Positions 36,836 to 46,469 are shown, counted from the stretch's first letter. The stretch is 64,000 nucleotides of DNA from Arthrobacter sp. EM1 (GCF_029964055.1 NZ_CP124836.1:558001-622000); one strand, 5' to 3'. Made by a program: numbers and translations. Notes: generated by a model from the letters alone, not told the origin.

Positions 36836-38392
36836 TCAGGCGGTCTTGCGGGCGGAAGTCATGAGTTTCATGAGGCTTTCCTGGCTGGCTTCGTCCTTGT
36901 CGAGCACACCGGTGATGGCGCCCTCAAAGATCGTGTAGATGCGGTCGGAGAGTCCCAGGAGTTCGGGAAGTTCCGAGGAGATGACGATGACGCCCTTCCC
37001 CTGGTTGGCCAGCTGCTGAATGATGCCGTAGATCTCGTACTTGGCACCGACGTCGATCCCGCGGGTGGGCTCGTCCAGGATCAGCAGGTCCGGGTCGGTA
37101 AACATCCACTTCGCCAGGACAACCTTTTGCTGGTTGCCGCCGGAAAGCTTGGCGACGCCTTCTTCCACGGAGGGCGCCTTGGTGCGCAGCGACTTGCGGT
37201 ACTGCTCGGCGACGCTGAATTCCCGGTCGGCATCGACGATGTTGTGCTTGCTGACCTTCTTAAGTGCGGCGGAGACCGTGGTGGCCTTGATGTCATCGAG
37301 CAAGTTCAGGCCCAGGGACTTGCGGTCCTCGGTGACGTAGCCAAGACCGGCGTCGATGGCCTGCTTGACGTTCTTGAGGTGCAGTTCCTTGCCGTCCTTG
37401 TACACCTGGCCGGAGATAAAACGACCGTAGGAGCGGCCGAAGAGGGACCGTGCCAGTTCGGTGCGGCCGGCACCCATCAAACCGGCGAAGCCAACGATTT
37501 CACCGCGGCGGACAAAAAAGTTGGAGTTCTTGCAGACGAGTCGGTCCTGGATCTGCGGGTGCCCCACATTCCAGTTCTTCACCTCGAAGAAGGTCTGGCC
37601 GATCTTGGGCTCGTGGTCCGGGAACCTGGATTCCAGGGTCCGGCCCACCATGCCCTTGATGATGCGGTCTTCATCGACGCCGTCGGCCTTGACGTCCAGC
37701 GTTTCGATCGACTTGCCGTCGCGGATGATCGTAATGGAATCCGCGATCTGCTCGATCTCGTTGAGCTTGTGCGAAATGATGATCGAGGTAATGCCGCGGC
37801 CCTTGAGGCCGAGGATCAGGTCCAGCAGGTGCTGGGAGTCGGATTCGTTCAGCGCCGCGGTGGGCTCGTCCAGGATGAGGAGCTTGACTTTTTTGTTGAG
37901 CGCCTTCGCGATTTCCACGAGCTGCTGCTTGCCGACGCCGATTTCCTTGACCGGTGTGTCCGGATCCTCGCGCAGGCCGACCCGGGCCAGGAGTTCGATG
38001 GAGCGGCTGCGGGCCTCATCCCAGTTGATGACCCCGCGCCTGGTGGGTTCGTTGCCCAGGAAGATGTTTTCCATGATGGAAAGCTCCGGGATCAGCGCGA
38101 GTTCCTGGTGGATGATCACAATGCCGGCCTGCTCGCTGGCCCGGATGTCCTTGAATTCCTGGACTTCGCTCTGGTAGACGATGTCCCCGGTGTACGTGCC
38201 GTGCGGATAGACGCCGGAGAGTACTTTCATCAGGGTGGACTTGCCGGCGCCGTTTTCACCGCAGATCGCGTGGATTTCTCCCGCCTTCACCAGCAGGGTC
38301 ACCTCGGCCAATGCTTTAACGCCGGGGAACTCTTTGGTGATGGAGCGCATCTCGAGGATTATCGGATCGCTGTGCGTGTTGAGGGACGTCAT
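36836..38392 (-). CDS. mmsA: Multiple-monosaccharide ABC transporter ATP-binding protein
   Basis: 518 residues, two fused ABC domains. The first has Walker [10 protein letters not shown] and a degenerate signature IGVGKQQ; the second has degenerate Walker [10 protein letters not shown] and intact [10 protein letters not shown] with [14 protein letters not shown]. This asymmetry is normal for CUT2 sugar importers. First gene of the operon; a ROK-type operator-like motif lies 90-110 nt upstream of its ATG. Confidence 0.93.
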   Translation of the reverse strand: MTSLNTHSDPIILEMRSITKEFPGVKALAEVTLLVKAGEIHAICGENGAGKSTLMKVLSGVYPHGTYTGDIVYQSEVQEFKDIRASEQAGIVIIHQELALIPELSIMENIFLGNEPTRRGVINWDEARSRSIELLARVGLREDPDTPVKEIGVGKQQLVEIAKALNKKVKLLILDEPTAALNESDSQHLLDLILGLKGRGITSIIISHKLNEIEQIADSITIIRDGKSIETLDVKADGVDEDRIIKGMVGRTLESRFPDHEPKIGQTFFEVKNWNVGHPQIQDRLVCKNSNFFVRRGEIVGFAGLMGAGRTELARSLFGRSYGRFISGQVYKDGKELHLKNVKQAIDAGLGYVTEDRKSLGLNLLDDIKATTVSAALKKVSKHNIVDADREFSVAEQYRKSLRTKAPSVEEGVAKLSGGNQQKVVLAKWMFTDPDLLILDEPTRGIDVGAKYEIYGIIQQLANQGKGVIVISSELPELLGLSDRIYTIFEGAITGVLDKDEASQESLMKLMTSARKTA

Positions 38393-38481
38393 CTGCCCTT
38401 ACGCCTCCAATGCATGACTTCGTTGTCCGCCCCTGCAAACCGCAGGGCCGTCTGATGAAAAAGTAAACTGGATCACAGGCG

Positions 38482-38502
38482 TTGTCGTCAAGTCTTTAAC
38501 GC
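38482..38502 (-). promoter_or_regulatory. Candidate ROK operator/-35 upstream of mmsA
   Basis: Minus strand reads GCGTTAA-AGA-CTTGAC-GACAA. It matches 39741-39761 upstream of the ROK gene at 17 of 21 positions. The core GTTAA-N4-TTGAC is an imperfect inverted repeat and TTGACG could be a -35, with TTTACT 18 nt on as -10. A small CCCTGC/GCAGGG hairpin (38431-38447) lies in the leader. Confidence 0.6.
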
Positions 38503-38523
38503 AACAGCCCGATAACAAAAATC

Positions 38524-39714
38524 TCAATTCCGCCGGATTCCGGCGTGCTGGAAGACCAGCGCGGTGGCACCGAGGGCTTCCGCGCGGCCACCCAGGGAGG
38601 ACATTGTCAGGACAGTTGTCTCGCCGACCACGGGTACCGCGTGCCGGACCAGGCCCCGGCGGATCGGGTCCAGCAGCAGTTCCCCGAGTTCCGCCAGCGG
38701 GCCTCCCACCACGATCACTTCGGGATTGATCAGATTGGCCACGTTGCCCAGGGCGCGGCCGGCGGCGAGGCCGGCGTCGTCCACCACCCGCAGGGTCGCG
38801 GAGTCCCGGGCGAGGGCCTTGCGGACAATGTCCTCCGGGGTTAACGGCTTGTCCTCGCCGCGGCCCAGGAGCTCGATCATGGTGGTGGTGGAGGCGATGG
38901 TTTCCAGGCAGCCGCGGTTCCCGCAGCGGCAGACCAGCCCGTGCTCATGGATGGTCGCATGGCCGATTTCACCGGTGATTCCCACGTTGCCGTAGTAGGG
39001 CATCCCGTTCAGGATCAGCCCCGCGCCGATGCCGGAGCCGATCTTGAGGAACATCAGGTTGTTGATGCCCGTGTGCGGACCCCAGGTGACTTCCGACAAG
39101 GCTCCCAGGTTGGCGTCGTTGTCCACAAAAACCGGGAGATCCAAGGCTTCCTCGAGGCGCTGCAGGATGTTGATCCCCACCCATTCGGGCAGGATCGCAC
39201 CCTGCACCACAGTCCCCGTCCGGCGGTCAATGGGGCCGGGGATGCCGACGCCGGCGCCAACCACCGCGCTGCGTTCCACGCCGCTGTCCGCCAGGAGCCG
39301 ATCCAGGAGTCCGACGGCGGCTTTGATGCCCTCCTCGGCGTGGTGCCCCAAGGGCAGCAGTACCGATTCCTCGGCGATGACGTGGTAGCTCAGGGACGCC
39401 AGGACCACCCGCAGGTGCCGGCGGCCGAAGTCGATGCCAACGGCGACGGCGCCGTTGCTGTTGAGCCGGACGTTCAGGGCCCGCCGGCCCGAGCTGGTGA
39501 TCGGTTCGGTGGAGGCCAGTCCGGCGTCCTGCATGATCTTGACAATATTTGAAACCGTGGCCGTCGACAGGCCGGTTTGCCGCGCGAGTTCGGCCTGGGT
39601 GGAGGGGCCGGCGAGCAGGCATTCAATGATCCGCTGCTGGTTCAAATGCCGGAGCGCGGATTGTGATCCCGGGTTTTTGGTTCGGCTCCTCGTTGAGCGA
39701 GTTGGTGGTGGCAT
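38524..39714 (-). CDS. ROK-family transcriptional repressor
   Basis: 396 residues. N-terminal winged HTH (STQAELARQTGLSTATVSNIVKIM) and a sugar-kinase-like ROK domain with GIDFGRRHLRVVLAS, GVGIPGPIDRRTG and the zinc motif CRCGNRGCLE. It most likely represses mmsA-mmsB-chvE in the absence of a sugar ligand: it is directly upstream in the same direction, and similar palindromic motifs precede both this gene and mmsA. ATG at 39714 is preferred over an in-frame ATG at 39750, which lies inside the operator motif. Confidence 0.92.
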   Translation of the reverse strand: MPPPTRSTRSRTKNPGSQSALRHLNQQRIIECLLAGPSTQAELARQTGLSTATVSNIVKIMQDAGLASTEPITSSGRRALNVRLNSNGAVAVGIDFGRRHLRVVLASLSYHVIAEESVLLPLGHHAEEGIKAAVGLLDRLLADSGVERSAVVGAGVGIPGPIDRRTGTVVQGAILPEWVGINILQRLEEALDLPVFVDNDANLGALSEVTWGPHTGINNLMFLKIGSGIGAGLILNGMPYYGNVGITGEIGHATIHEHGLVCRCGNRGCLETIASTTTMIELLGRGEDKPLTPEDIVRKALARDSATLRVVDDAGLAAGRALGNVANLINPEVIVVGGPLAELGELLLDPIRRGLVRHAVPVVGETTVLTMSSLGGRAEALGATALVFQHAGIRRN

Positions 39715-39740
39715 AAAATGAAGCGTGCCGTATTTGCATC

Positions 39741-39761
39741 TTGTAGTCAAGAAGTTAACGC
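39741..39761 (-). promoter_or_regulatory. Candidate ROK autoregulatory operator
   Basis: Minus strand reads GCGTTAA-CTT-CTTGAC-TACAA, 27 nt before the ROK ATG. Same arrangement as 38482-38502; GTTAA-N4-TTGAC forms the imperfect palindrome. The rest of the divergent gap 39762-39966 shows nothing distinct. Confidence 0.6.
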
Positions 39762-39966
39762 ATGGCAGCTTGGAGGCCGGGGCGAACGGCTGACCACCGG
39801 CCCCGCGCAGTGCCGGTGCCCTGGGCCGGGGGCGAGGGAGGGGGCATTCCGCCCCACTGCTGCACCCTCCGGGCCGAAATGCACCAGGGCGGCAGGGGCG
39901 CCGCGTCGCTACGCTGGGAATGCGAGAGTCCGCCGCAGAGGGCGGGCCCCGGACGCTGAGGTGGTA

Positions 39967-40758
39967 ATGGTGCTACTGGCCCTGATGCAGGCGAATGCTG
40001 CCGTGCTGGACGTAGAAGCGAATTGCGCTGCGGTGGATGCGGCTGCCGGCGCGGCTGCTGCGGCCGGCGCCGGGCTGCTGCTTACGCCCGAGCTTTTCCC
40101 GGTGGGGTATGCGCCCCTCCGGCTGCGGGCGGAGTTCGACCCTGCTGCGCTGCCGGCCATCCGGAACGCCCTCGCAGGGATCGCCCGCAACCACAGCATT
40201 GCGCTGGTTTTCAGTCTTCCCGCGGTCACGGCGGCAGGGGAATGGCAGATTACCTCCACCCTCGTCGATGAGAACGGCGAGGAGCTCCTGAGTTACGCCA
40301 AGGTGCACCTCTTCGGCCCGGCGGAGAACCAGGCATTTGTCCCGGCCCGGGCACGTCCCCGGGTGGTGGATTTCCGCGGCTTGAAGATCTCGATGGTGAT
40401 TTGCTACGACGTTGAATTTCCGGAGGCCGTCCGCGCAGCCGCCGCCGCCGGCGCTGAACTGCTGCTGGTGCCGACGGCCCTCGCTGCCGGGTTCGAGTCG
40501 GTGCCGCAGCTGCTGGTCAGGGCGCGGGCACTGGAAAACCACGTGACGGTGGCCTACGCCAACCACTCCGGAACCGAGGACGGCTGCGACTTCCTGGGCG
40601 GCAGTGTTATTGCGGCACCGGATGGCTCGCTGCTGGCGTCGGCCGGAACCGCGGCCCAGTTGCTGTTCGCGGAACTGCCCGCGCCGGGCAGGGCCGGGCA
40701 CAGCGTCGACTATCTCGGTGACCGCCGCCCGCAGACCTACCGCTCCTGGGGCAGCTGA
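39967..40758 (+). CDS. davA: Nitrilase-superfamily amidase, 5-aminovaleramidase (DavA)-like
   Basis: 263 residues, carbon-nitrogen hydrolase fold. Catalytic triad Glu in TPELFPVGY, Lys in AKVHLFGPAENQAF and Cys in MVICYDVEFPE. As I recall the Pseudomonas DavA sequence, YxKxHLFG, ICYDIEFPE and YANxxGxEDxxxxxGxS all match, and length is identical. With davB nearby the expected reaction is 5-aminovaleramide to 5-aminovalerate plus ammonia. ATG at 39967 with AGGTGG just upstream; GTG at 39961 is possible. Convergent with the PucR regulator. Confidence 0.8.
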   Translation: MVLLALMQANAAVLDVEANCAAVDAAAGAAAAAGAGLLLTPELFPVGYAPLRLRAEFDPAALPAIRNALAGIARNHSIALVFSLPAVTAAGEWQITSTLVDENGEELLSYAKVHLFGPAENQAFVPARARPRVVDFRGLKISMVICYDVEFPEAVRAAAAAGAELLLVPTALAAGFESVPQLLVRARALENHVTVAYANHSGTEDGCDFLGGSVIAAPDGSLLASAGTAAQLLFAELPAPGRAGHSVDYLGDRRPQTYRSWGS

Positions 40759-40771
40759 CCCGGACCGGGCG

Positions 40772-42475
40772 CTAGGTGACGCCAGGATCGGGGGAGTCAG
40801 CCGCCATCATGCCGGCGGGATCGTGAACGTACTGCAAGGCAAACCAGAGCTCCGCCCGGGCTTGGGCGGCGTTGAGGTCGAGGTCCAGGAGCTCGGCGAG
40901 GATGCCGATCTGCCGCCGGACGCTGTTGCGGTGCAGGCCCGTCGACTTCGCGGTGGCATCCCAGCTGCCGTTCGCGCCAAGCCACGCGCGGAGGATCCCA
41001 ATCAGGTTGTCCCGGCGCTCCGGTTCCAGCGCCAGTACGGGGGCCAGCAGCCGGGTGGCCAGGAGGGTCCCCGCCTCCTTGCCGAGCAGCCCTTCCACCG
41101 ACCACGTCACCTCATCGACCCGGACGCTGGTTCCGGTGGCCTCGACGCGGCCGCGCAGGGACGAGGCCTGACGGAAAGCGTTTGACAGTCCGGACAGTTC
41201 GGTCGCGCTCCCGACCACAAGGCGCCAGCCGAGCCGCTCCACACCGGCCAGCACGCCGTCGTCGACCTTCAGCCTGGTAATGGCGGCAAAACCGTCGTCG
41301 GTGATCTCCACGAGCTTTGTATCGAACATCCTGCGCCACTCCAGCAGCTCCCGGACGGGACTGTCGCCGGCACGACCGGCCCTGCCGGCCGGGCCGTCCG
41401 GGGCCGCGGGGGCAGGCCGGACGCCAAGAACCACACGCAGCTGGCCGGACCGGGTGGAGGAAATGCTCTGCGCCAGGAGGTCCTTGAGCCCGTTGAGCTG
41501 GCGGGTGCCTGCCGTCGCCAGGCTTTCCGGGTGCAGCAGCAGCGCCGTCGCGAGCTGGCTCGGGGCCAGCGAACCGCTGGTGCGCTGTCGTACCAGCAGT
41601 TCCAGGAGCCCGACGGCGGTGGAGACGACGCTGTTCTGGGCCGGCGTCAGCGGTGCGCCGGTGCCCAGCACCAGCGCGCCCAGATTGGCGTCCCGGGTGC
41701 TGCGCAGGGGATAGCCGAAGACCAGCTCAGACCCGGCCGTGCCGAATGAGTCCAGCTCCACCCGCGGGCCGCTGCCGGCCAGCAGCCGCGCCAGCAGCGG
41801 CTGCAGCGTTGCCATGTCCGCGGCCGGTGTGGTGCCCGCTCCCGGCGCTCGGGCGGATCCGCGGGCGCGCAGCCGGCCGTCGGACCCCACAAGCGCCGCC
41901 CACACGGGCACCTGCTGCACCAGCGCGGCCAGGAGTTCATGTTCCGGCCGCGCCGAAAGCACCGCTCGCATCAGCTGCCTGTTTGTGTCCGCGAGCTGCC
42001 GGAACGTGGTGGCGTTGTCCGATTCCAGCAGCTGCGAGAACTCCAGTCCGACCGCGGCGAAGGGAACAGTCTTCGGCACGGCCACAAGGGTCAGGTTGTG
42101 CCGCCGGCAGGCCAGGACAACGGCTTCCGGGACGGTGTCGAAATAGGGTTCCAGGCCAAAGCCCAGCGCGCAGACGCGGGCGGCAACCAGCCGCTGCACG
42201 TAGGCGTCCGCGAAATCCTCCTGTCCGCCCCCGCCCAGGAACGGAAGGCCGGCGGTGAGCAGGAACTCGCCATCGAGCAGATACGGGGTGGGGTCCGCCA
42301 GCTCGCTCGGCTCCACCCAGCGAAGCCGTTCCGAGCCGTTGCCGCCGTCGTAAAGGACTTCCAGCTCCGGCGGCAGCTGCTGCAGGAACCGGTCCAGGGT
42401 GACAAAACCCAAGCGCTCGGAGCCGTCAGCAGCCACGGTTGCCATCGGCGCCCCGAATCTGGAACGGTAGTGCAT
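40772..42475 (-). CDS. PucR-family transcriptional regulator
   Basis: 567 residues. N-terminal PucR domain (~15-150, ELADPTPYLLDGEFLLTAGLPF), a GGDEF-like central region and a C-terminal PucR HTH (LIGILRAWLGANGSWDATAKSTGLHRNSVRRQIGILAELL, ~505-545). These regulators usually activate adjacent amine, amino acid or purine catabolic genes. It sits between davA and the permease-davB pair, divergent from the latter, so it is the likely regulator of lysine use here. Confidence 0.9.
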   Translation of the reverse strand: MHYRSRFGAPMATVAADGSERLGFVTLDRFLQQLPPELEVLYDGGNGSERLRWVEPSELADPTPYLLDGEFLLTAGLPFLGGGGQEDFADAYVQRLVAARVCALGFGLEPYFDTVPEAVVLACRRHNLTLVAVPKTVPFAAVGLEFSQLLESDNATTFRQLADTNRQLMRAVLSARPEHELLAALVQQVPVWAALVGSDGRLRARGSARAPGAGTTPAADMATLQPLLARLLAGSGPRVELDSFGTAGSELVFGYPLRSTRDANLGALVLGTGAPLTPAQNSVVSTAVGLLELLVRQRTSGSLAPSQLATALLLHPESLATAGTRQLNGLKDLLAQSISSTRSGQLRVVLGVRPAPAAPDGPAGRAGRAGDSPVRELLEWRRMFDTKLVEITDDGFAAITRLKVDDGVLAGVERLGWRLVVGSATELSGLSNAFRQASSLRGRVEATGTSVRVDEVTWSVEGLLGKEAGTLLATRLLAPVLALEPERRDNLIGILRAWLGANGSWDATAKSTGLHRNSVRRQIGILAELLDLDLNAAQARAELWFALQYVHDPAGMMAADSPDPGVT

Positions 42476-42516
42476 AAAGTCTCATGAATGAATACTCTAG
42501 GTCATTTTGCACATCC

Positions 42517-42532
42517 GTGAGAGCTGGCTCAC
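42517..42532. promoter_or_regulatory. Palindrome in pucR-permease divergent promoter
   Basis: GTGAG-AGCTGG-CTCAC inverted repeat within the 110-nt divergent region. It is a candidate PucR operator, position-based only. Short arms make chance possible. Confidence 0.4.
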
Positions 42533-42585
42533 ACGCTTACGCTGGAGCCGGGGAAATTACCACTACTGCAGAACGGACGTCGACG

Positions 42586-44109
42586 ATGACTGTGCCAACC
42601 CTTATGGGAGAACGGCCGCCGGCCACAACAGGCCGGCCCCGGCTTGCGGCGCAGCTGCTCCGCCGCAAGCCGATCGGACAGCTCGTCAGCGAAGCGGAAA
42701 CCGGCCACGGCGGCACGCGGCTGGTCCGCAGCTTCGGTGTGCTGCAACTGACGATGATCAGCGTTGGCGCCACCCTCGGAACCGGCATCCTGGTGATCCT
42801 GGGCGAATCCGTCCCGCTGGCCGGCCCGGCCATCTGGATCTCCTTCGCCATCGCCGGCCTCGCCGCGCTGCTCTCCGCCGTCTCCTATGCCGAGATGGCC
42901 GGGATGGTCCCCGCGGCGGGATCGAGCTATTCGTACACCTACGCGACCATGGGCGAAGGCATGGCCTGGATCTGTGGCTGGTGCCTGGTGCTCGAATACG
43001 CTGTTTCCGTGGCCGCCGTCGCAGTCGGTGCCGGCCAGTACGTCAACGAAGCCCTCGCCGTCTTTGGCCTGGCCCTGCCGGACGCTCTTTCGCAGCCTCC
43101 CGGCGACGGCGGAGTGCTGAACGCGCCGGCGATCCTGATCGTGGTCCTCGCCATGGCGCTGCTGGTCCGGGGCGCCAAGGAAAGCGCCGGGATCAACACG
43201 TCCATTGTCCTGATCAAGGTGGGCATCCTGGTCTTCTTCTGCGCCGTGGCCTTCACGGCATTCAACGGCGCACACTTCGAGCCGCTGATGCCGATGGGCG
43301 CTGCCGGCGTCTCGGCTGCAGCCTCCCGGGTCTTCTTCTCCTACATCGGCTTCGACGCGGCCTCCACGGCCGGCGAGGAAGCCCGCAATCCCAAACGCGA
43401 TCTGCCCAGGGCCATCCTGCTCTCGATGCTGATTGTTACAACCATCTACGTGCTCGTCGCCGTCGCAGCGATCGGCGCACGTCCCTGGGGCTGGTTCGAT
43501 GGCACCGAAGCCGCCCTCGTGAAAATCCTGGAGGAGACCACCGGCCAGCCCTGGGTTGGGCTGGTATTCGCCGTCGGGGCCGTGCTGGCCATCGCCAGCA
43601 TCGTGCTGACGGTCCTCTACGGTCAGACCCGCATCCTGCTCGCGATGGCAAGGGACGGTATGGTCCCCAGGATCTTCGGCCGTGTCTCGCCCCGAACCGG
43701 CACCCCGGTCGCCGGGACCCTGATTGTCGGCGTCGTCGTCGCCCTCACGGCAGGCCTCGTCCCGCTCGGCGCCCTGGCGGACGCCACCAGCATCGGCACG
43801 CTTTTCGCTTTCGCCCTGGTCAACGTCGCCGTCATCTACCTGCGGCGCAGCCGGCCGGAACTCAAAAGGAGTTTCCGCGTTCCCCTGTTTCCGCTAACGC
43901 CCCTGCTGGGCGCCGCGATGTGCGGCTACCTGATGCTCAACCTTGGCGCCGAGACCTGGGTAGTCTTCGGGCTCTGGATGCTGGTGGGGCTCGCCGTCTA
44001 CTTCGGCTACAGCCGCAGGAACTCCCGGGTGGCGGCACTCAGCTCCGAGGAATACCGTGAACTATCCGGCGCAGCCCCCGCCGACACCACTTCCGTCCCG
44101 AACCGATGA
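42586..44109 (+). CDS. APC-family amino acid permease
   Basis: 507 residues, about 12 membrane helices. APC/CAT hallmarks: SVGATLGTGILVILGESVPLAGPAIWISF (helix 1 unwound region), SYAEMAGMVPAAGSSYSYTYATMGE and FFSYIGFDAASTAGEEARNP. The cationic amino acid transporter group uses the same motifs, so lysine import is likely given davB 13 nt downstream. ATG at 42586; weak SD (GGAC). Confidence 0.9.
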   Translation: MTVPTLMGERPPATTGRPRLAAQLLRRKPIGQLVSEAETGHGGTRLVRSFGVLQLTMISVGATLGTGILVILGESVPLAGPAIWISFAIAGLAALLSAVSYAEMAGMVPAAGSSYSYTYATMGEGMAWICGWCLVLEYAVSVAAVAVGAGQYVNEALAVFGLALPDALSQPPGDGGVLNAPAILIVVLAMALLVRGAKESAGINTSIVLIKVGILVFFCAVAFTAFNGAHFEPLMPMGAAGVSAAASRVFFSYIGFDAASTAGEEARNPKRDLPRAILLSMLIVTTIYVLVAVAAIGARPWGWFDGTEAALVKILEETTGQPWVGLVFAVGAVLAIASIVLTVLYGQTRILLAMARDGMVPRIFGRVSPRTGTPVAGTLIVGVVVALTAGLVPLGALADATSIGTLFAFALVNVAVIYLRRSRPELKRSFRVPLFPLTPLLGAAMCGYLMLNLGAETWVVFGLWMLVGLAVYFGYSRRNSRVAALSSEEYRELSGAAPADTTSVPNR

Positions 44110-44122
44110 AAGCCAGCCACCT

Positions 44123-45826
44123 ATGACAACCGCCACAGAACTGCCCGCTCCTGGAACCACAACTCCGGACTCCGGAGTCCAGGCTCCCATCACCATGCTG
44201 AACCCTGACTTCCCGTTCAGCTACGACCATTACCTGGCCCATCCGGACGGACTGGGCGCCATCCCGGAAGAGCTGTACGGGACCGAAGTGGCAGTAGTGG
44301 GCGCCGGCCTTTCCGGGCTGGTGGCGGCCTACGAGCTGATGAAACTGGGCCTCCGGCCCGTCATCTACGAGGCGGACAGGATCGGCGGGCGGCTGCGGAC
44401 GGCCACCTTCCCCTCGGCCGCCGGCGTCGTGGCCGATCTGGGCGGGATGCGCTTTCCCGTCTCGGGGAAGGCTTTCTACCACTATGTGGAGATGCTCGGG
44501 CTGGAAACCCAGGAGTTCCCGAATCCGCTGGCCGCTGTTACCTCCAGCACCGTCATTGAGCTGGCGGGCCAAAAGTACTACGCCAGCACGCCTGCGGACC
44601 TGCCGCCGTTCTTCCGCGAAGTCGCCGATGCCTGGAAAGCTGCCGTCAACGACGGCGCCAAGTTCAGCGAGATGCAGGACGCCATCCGCGCCCGGGACAC
44701 CGCCCGGATCAAGGAACTGTGGAACGCGCTGCTGCCGCTGCTGGACGAACAGACCTTTTACGGATTCATCGCCGGCAGCGAATCGTTCAAGAAGGCCGGC
44801 TTCGCGCACCGCGAGGCCTTCGGCCAGGTGGGCTTCGGCACCGGCGGCTGGGACACGGACTTCCCCAACTCCATCCTGGAGATCCTGCGTGTGGTGTACA
44901 CCGATGCCGACGACGCGCACCGGCTTATTGCCGGCGGAGCGCAACGGCTCCCGGACGCGCTCTGGGAGCATACGCCGTCGGGCATGGTGCACTGGCCCGA
45001 CGGGACGTCACTGGCATCGCTGCACGCCGGCGCCCCCAGGGGCGCCGTGGACAGGATCGCCCGGGACGGCAGCAGTGATTTCCGGATCCGGGAACGGTGG
45101 GGCCGGGAGGCCGCCTATCCCGCTGTTATCAGCACGTGCCAGTCGTGGCTGCTGTCGACGCGGATCCACACCGAGGAAACCTTGTTCCCGGCAGAATTGT
45201 GGACTGCAATCGAGCGCTCGCACTACATGCAGTCGTCCAAGACCTTTGTGATGGTCGACAGGCCGTTCTGGAAGGACATTGATCCCGCCACCGGCCGCGA
45301 GGTGATGTCCATGACGCTGACGGACCGGCTGAACCGGGCCACCTACCTGCTGGACAACGGGCCGGACAAGCCTGCGGTGATCCTGCTCTCCTACACCTGG
45401 AATGACGACGCGCTCAAATGGCTGGCCCTGGACGCGGACCAGAGGACGGAACTGATGCTGCACTCGCTCGCGCAGATCTACCCGGGCGTGGACATTGCCA
45501 GCCACATCGTGGGCCAGCCCATCACAGTCTCCTGGGAAGCGGACCCCAACTTCATGGGGGCCTTCAAAGCCAACCTGCCGGGGCACTACCGCTACCAGCA
45601 GCGGCTGTTCAGCCACTTTAAGCAGGACCAGCTCCCGGAGCAGCAGCGGGGCATCTTCCTGGCTGGGGACGACGTGTCCTTTACTGCGGGCTGGGCCGAA
45701 GGCGCCGTTACCACCGGGCTGAACGCGGCCTGGGGAGTCGTCCGGCACCTCGGCGGGTCATCGGCCGCCGGCAACCCGGGTCCGGGCGATCTGCTGGCGG
45801 AATTGGGCCCGATCTCCCTGGACTGA
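44123..45826 (+). CDS. davB: Flavin amino-acid 2-monooxygenase, L-lysine 2-monooxygenase (DavB)-like
   Basis: 567 residues, the usual length for lysine and tryptophan 2-monooxygenases. FAD-binding VAVVGAGLSGLVAAYELMKLG at 56-76, then GGRLRT, LGGMRFPVSGKAFYHYVE, FGQVGFGTGGWDTDFPNS, SSKTFVMVDRPFWKD and C-terminal LAGDDVSFTAGWAEGAVTTGLNA. From memory these match Pseudomonas DavB more closely than tryptophan monooxygenase IaaM, including the NPGPGD-xxxE-GPI tail. Reaction: L-lysine + O2 to 5-aminovaleramide + CO2 + H2O. ATG at 44123, 13 nt after the permease. An IaaM-type aromatic substrate remains the main alternative. Confidence 0.85.
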   Translation: MTTATELPAPGTTTPDSGVQAPITMLNPDFPFSYDHYLAHPDGLGAIPEELYGTEVAVVGAGLSGLVAAYELMKLGLRPVIYEADRIGGRLRTATFPSAAGVVADLGGMRFPVSGKAFYHYVEMLGLETQEFPNPLAAVTSSTVIELAGQKYYASTPADLPPFFREVADAWKAAVNDGAKFSEMQDAIRARDTARIKELWNALLPLLDEQTFYGFIAGSESFKKAGFAHREAFGQVGFGTGGWDTDFPNSILEILRVVYTDADDAHRLIAGGAQRLPDALWEHTPSGMVHWPDGTSLASLHAGAPRGAVDRIARDGSSDFRIRERWGREAAYPAVISTCQSWLLSTRIHTEETLFPAELWTAIERSHYMQSSKTFVMVDRPFWKDIDPATGREVMSMTLTDRLNRATYLLDNGPDKPAVILLSYTWNDDALKWLALDADQRTELMLHSLAQIYPGVDIASHIVGQPITVSWEADPNFMGAFKANLPGHYRYQQRLFSHFKQDQLPEQQRGIFLAGDDVSFTAGWAEGAVTTGLNAAWGVVRHLGGSSAAGNPGPGDLLAELGPISLD

Positions 45827-45859
45827 GCTCCCTGGACCGAGCCGTCTGGATGAGGGTCC

Positions 45860-46378
45860 TTAGCCGTGCATTTCGAGGTGCGCCCGGGCCAGCTCCCGGT
45901 AGTGTGCCGCGTTCTGCTGGACGCCGGCGAACTCCTCGTCGCTGAGTTCGCGGCGGACCTTTGCCGGCACCCCGGCGACCAGCGAACGCGGCGGAATGAT
46001 GGTTCCTTCCAGCACCACAGCGCCGGCTGCGACCAGTGACCCTGCCCCGATGACGGCGCCGTTGAGGATGGTGGCGCTCATGCCGATCAGGCAGTCGTCC
46101 TCGACCGTGCAGCCATGGACGACGGCGCTGTGCCCAACGCTGACCCGGGCGCCCACGGTGCAGGGGAAGCCCGGGTCAGCGTGCAGGACCACGTTGTCCT
46201 GCAGGTTGCTGCCGGCGCCGACGCTGATTGCGGCGGTGTCTGCCCGAACGGATACGCCATAAAACGCGCTTGAGTTTTCCGCGAGGGTCGCTTTGCCGAT
46301 CACGGAGGCGCTCGGCGCGATGAAAACGGAGTTATGGACAGCCGGGGTGTCCCCGGCGAAAGCGTAAATGGGAGCCAT
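45860..46378 (-). CDS. Gamma-class carbonic anhydrase-like hexapeptide protein
   Basis: 172 residues, left-handed beta-helix of hexapeptide repeats (IGKATL, VGAGSN, VGARVSVG, IGAGSLVAAGAVV). The three metal-binding histidines of the gamma-CA family are visible at H66 (VVLHADPGF), H83 and H88 (VGHSAVVHG). Could be a carbonic anhydrase or a PaaY-like protein; activity cannot be told. Minus strand, downstream of palindrome C. Confidence 0.87.
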   Translation of the reverse strand: MAPIYAFAGDTPAVHNSVFIAPSASVIGKATLAENSSAFYGVSVRADTAAISVGAGSNLQDNVVLHADPGFPCTVGARVSVGHSAVVHGCTVEDDCLIGMSATILNGAVIGAGSLVAAGAVVLEGTIIPPRSLVAGVPAKVRRELSDEEFAGVQQNAAHYRELARAHLEMHG

Positions 46379-46403
46379 GCCTCCAGCCTAGGACACGGAC
46401 CTC

Positions 46404-46469
46404 CCCAACTGACTCGCAGCAGGGGTCGTTTTGAGCGCCCAAAACGACCCCTGCTGCGAGTCAGTTGGG
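46404..46469. repeat. 66-bp palindrome, copy C (3' of methyltransferase gene)
   Basis: Perfect 30-bp arms (46404-46433, 46440-46469) around AGCGCC. Tips CCCAACTGACTCGCAG, variable inner stem CAGGGGTC, centre GTTTTG. It begins at the base next to the TGA of the minus-strand methyltransferase gene, and the repeat's own CCC-AAC-TGA stays in that frame. Confidence 0.95.

Noticed and set aside
35459..38455. A 998-codon plus-strand frame
   Set aside because: Exact antisense of mmsA and mmsB; Asp/Gly/His/Gln-rich composition of a high-GC shadow and no domain.
44123..45826. Tryptophan 2-monooxygenase (iaaM) for auxin synthesis
   Set aside because: Family is shared, but recalled DavB-specific segments and the davA-type amidase next to it fit lysine better; kept only as an alternative.
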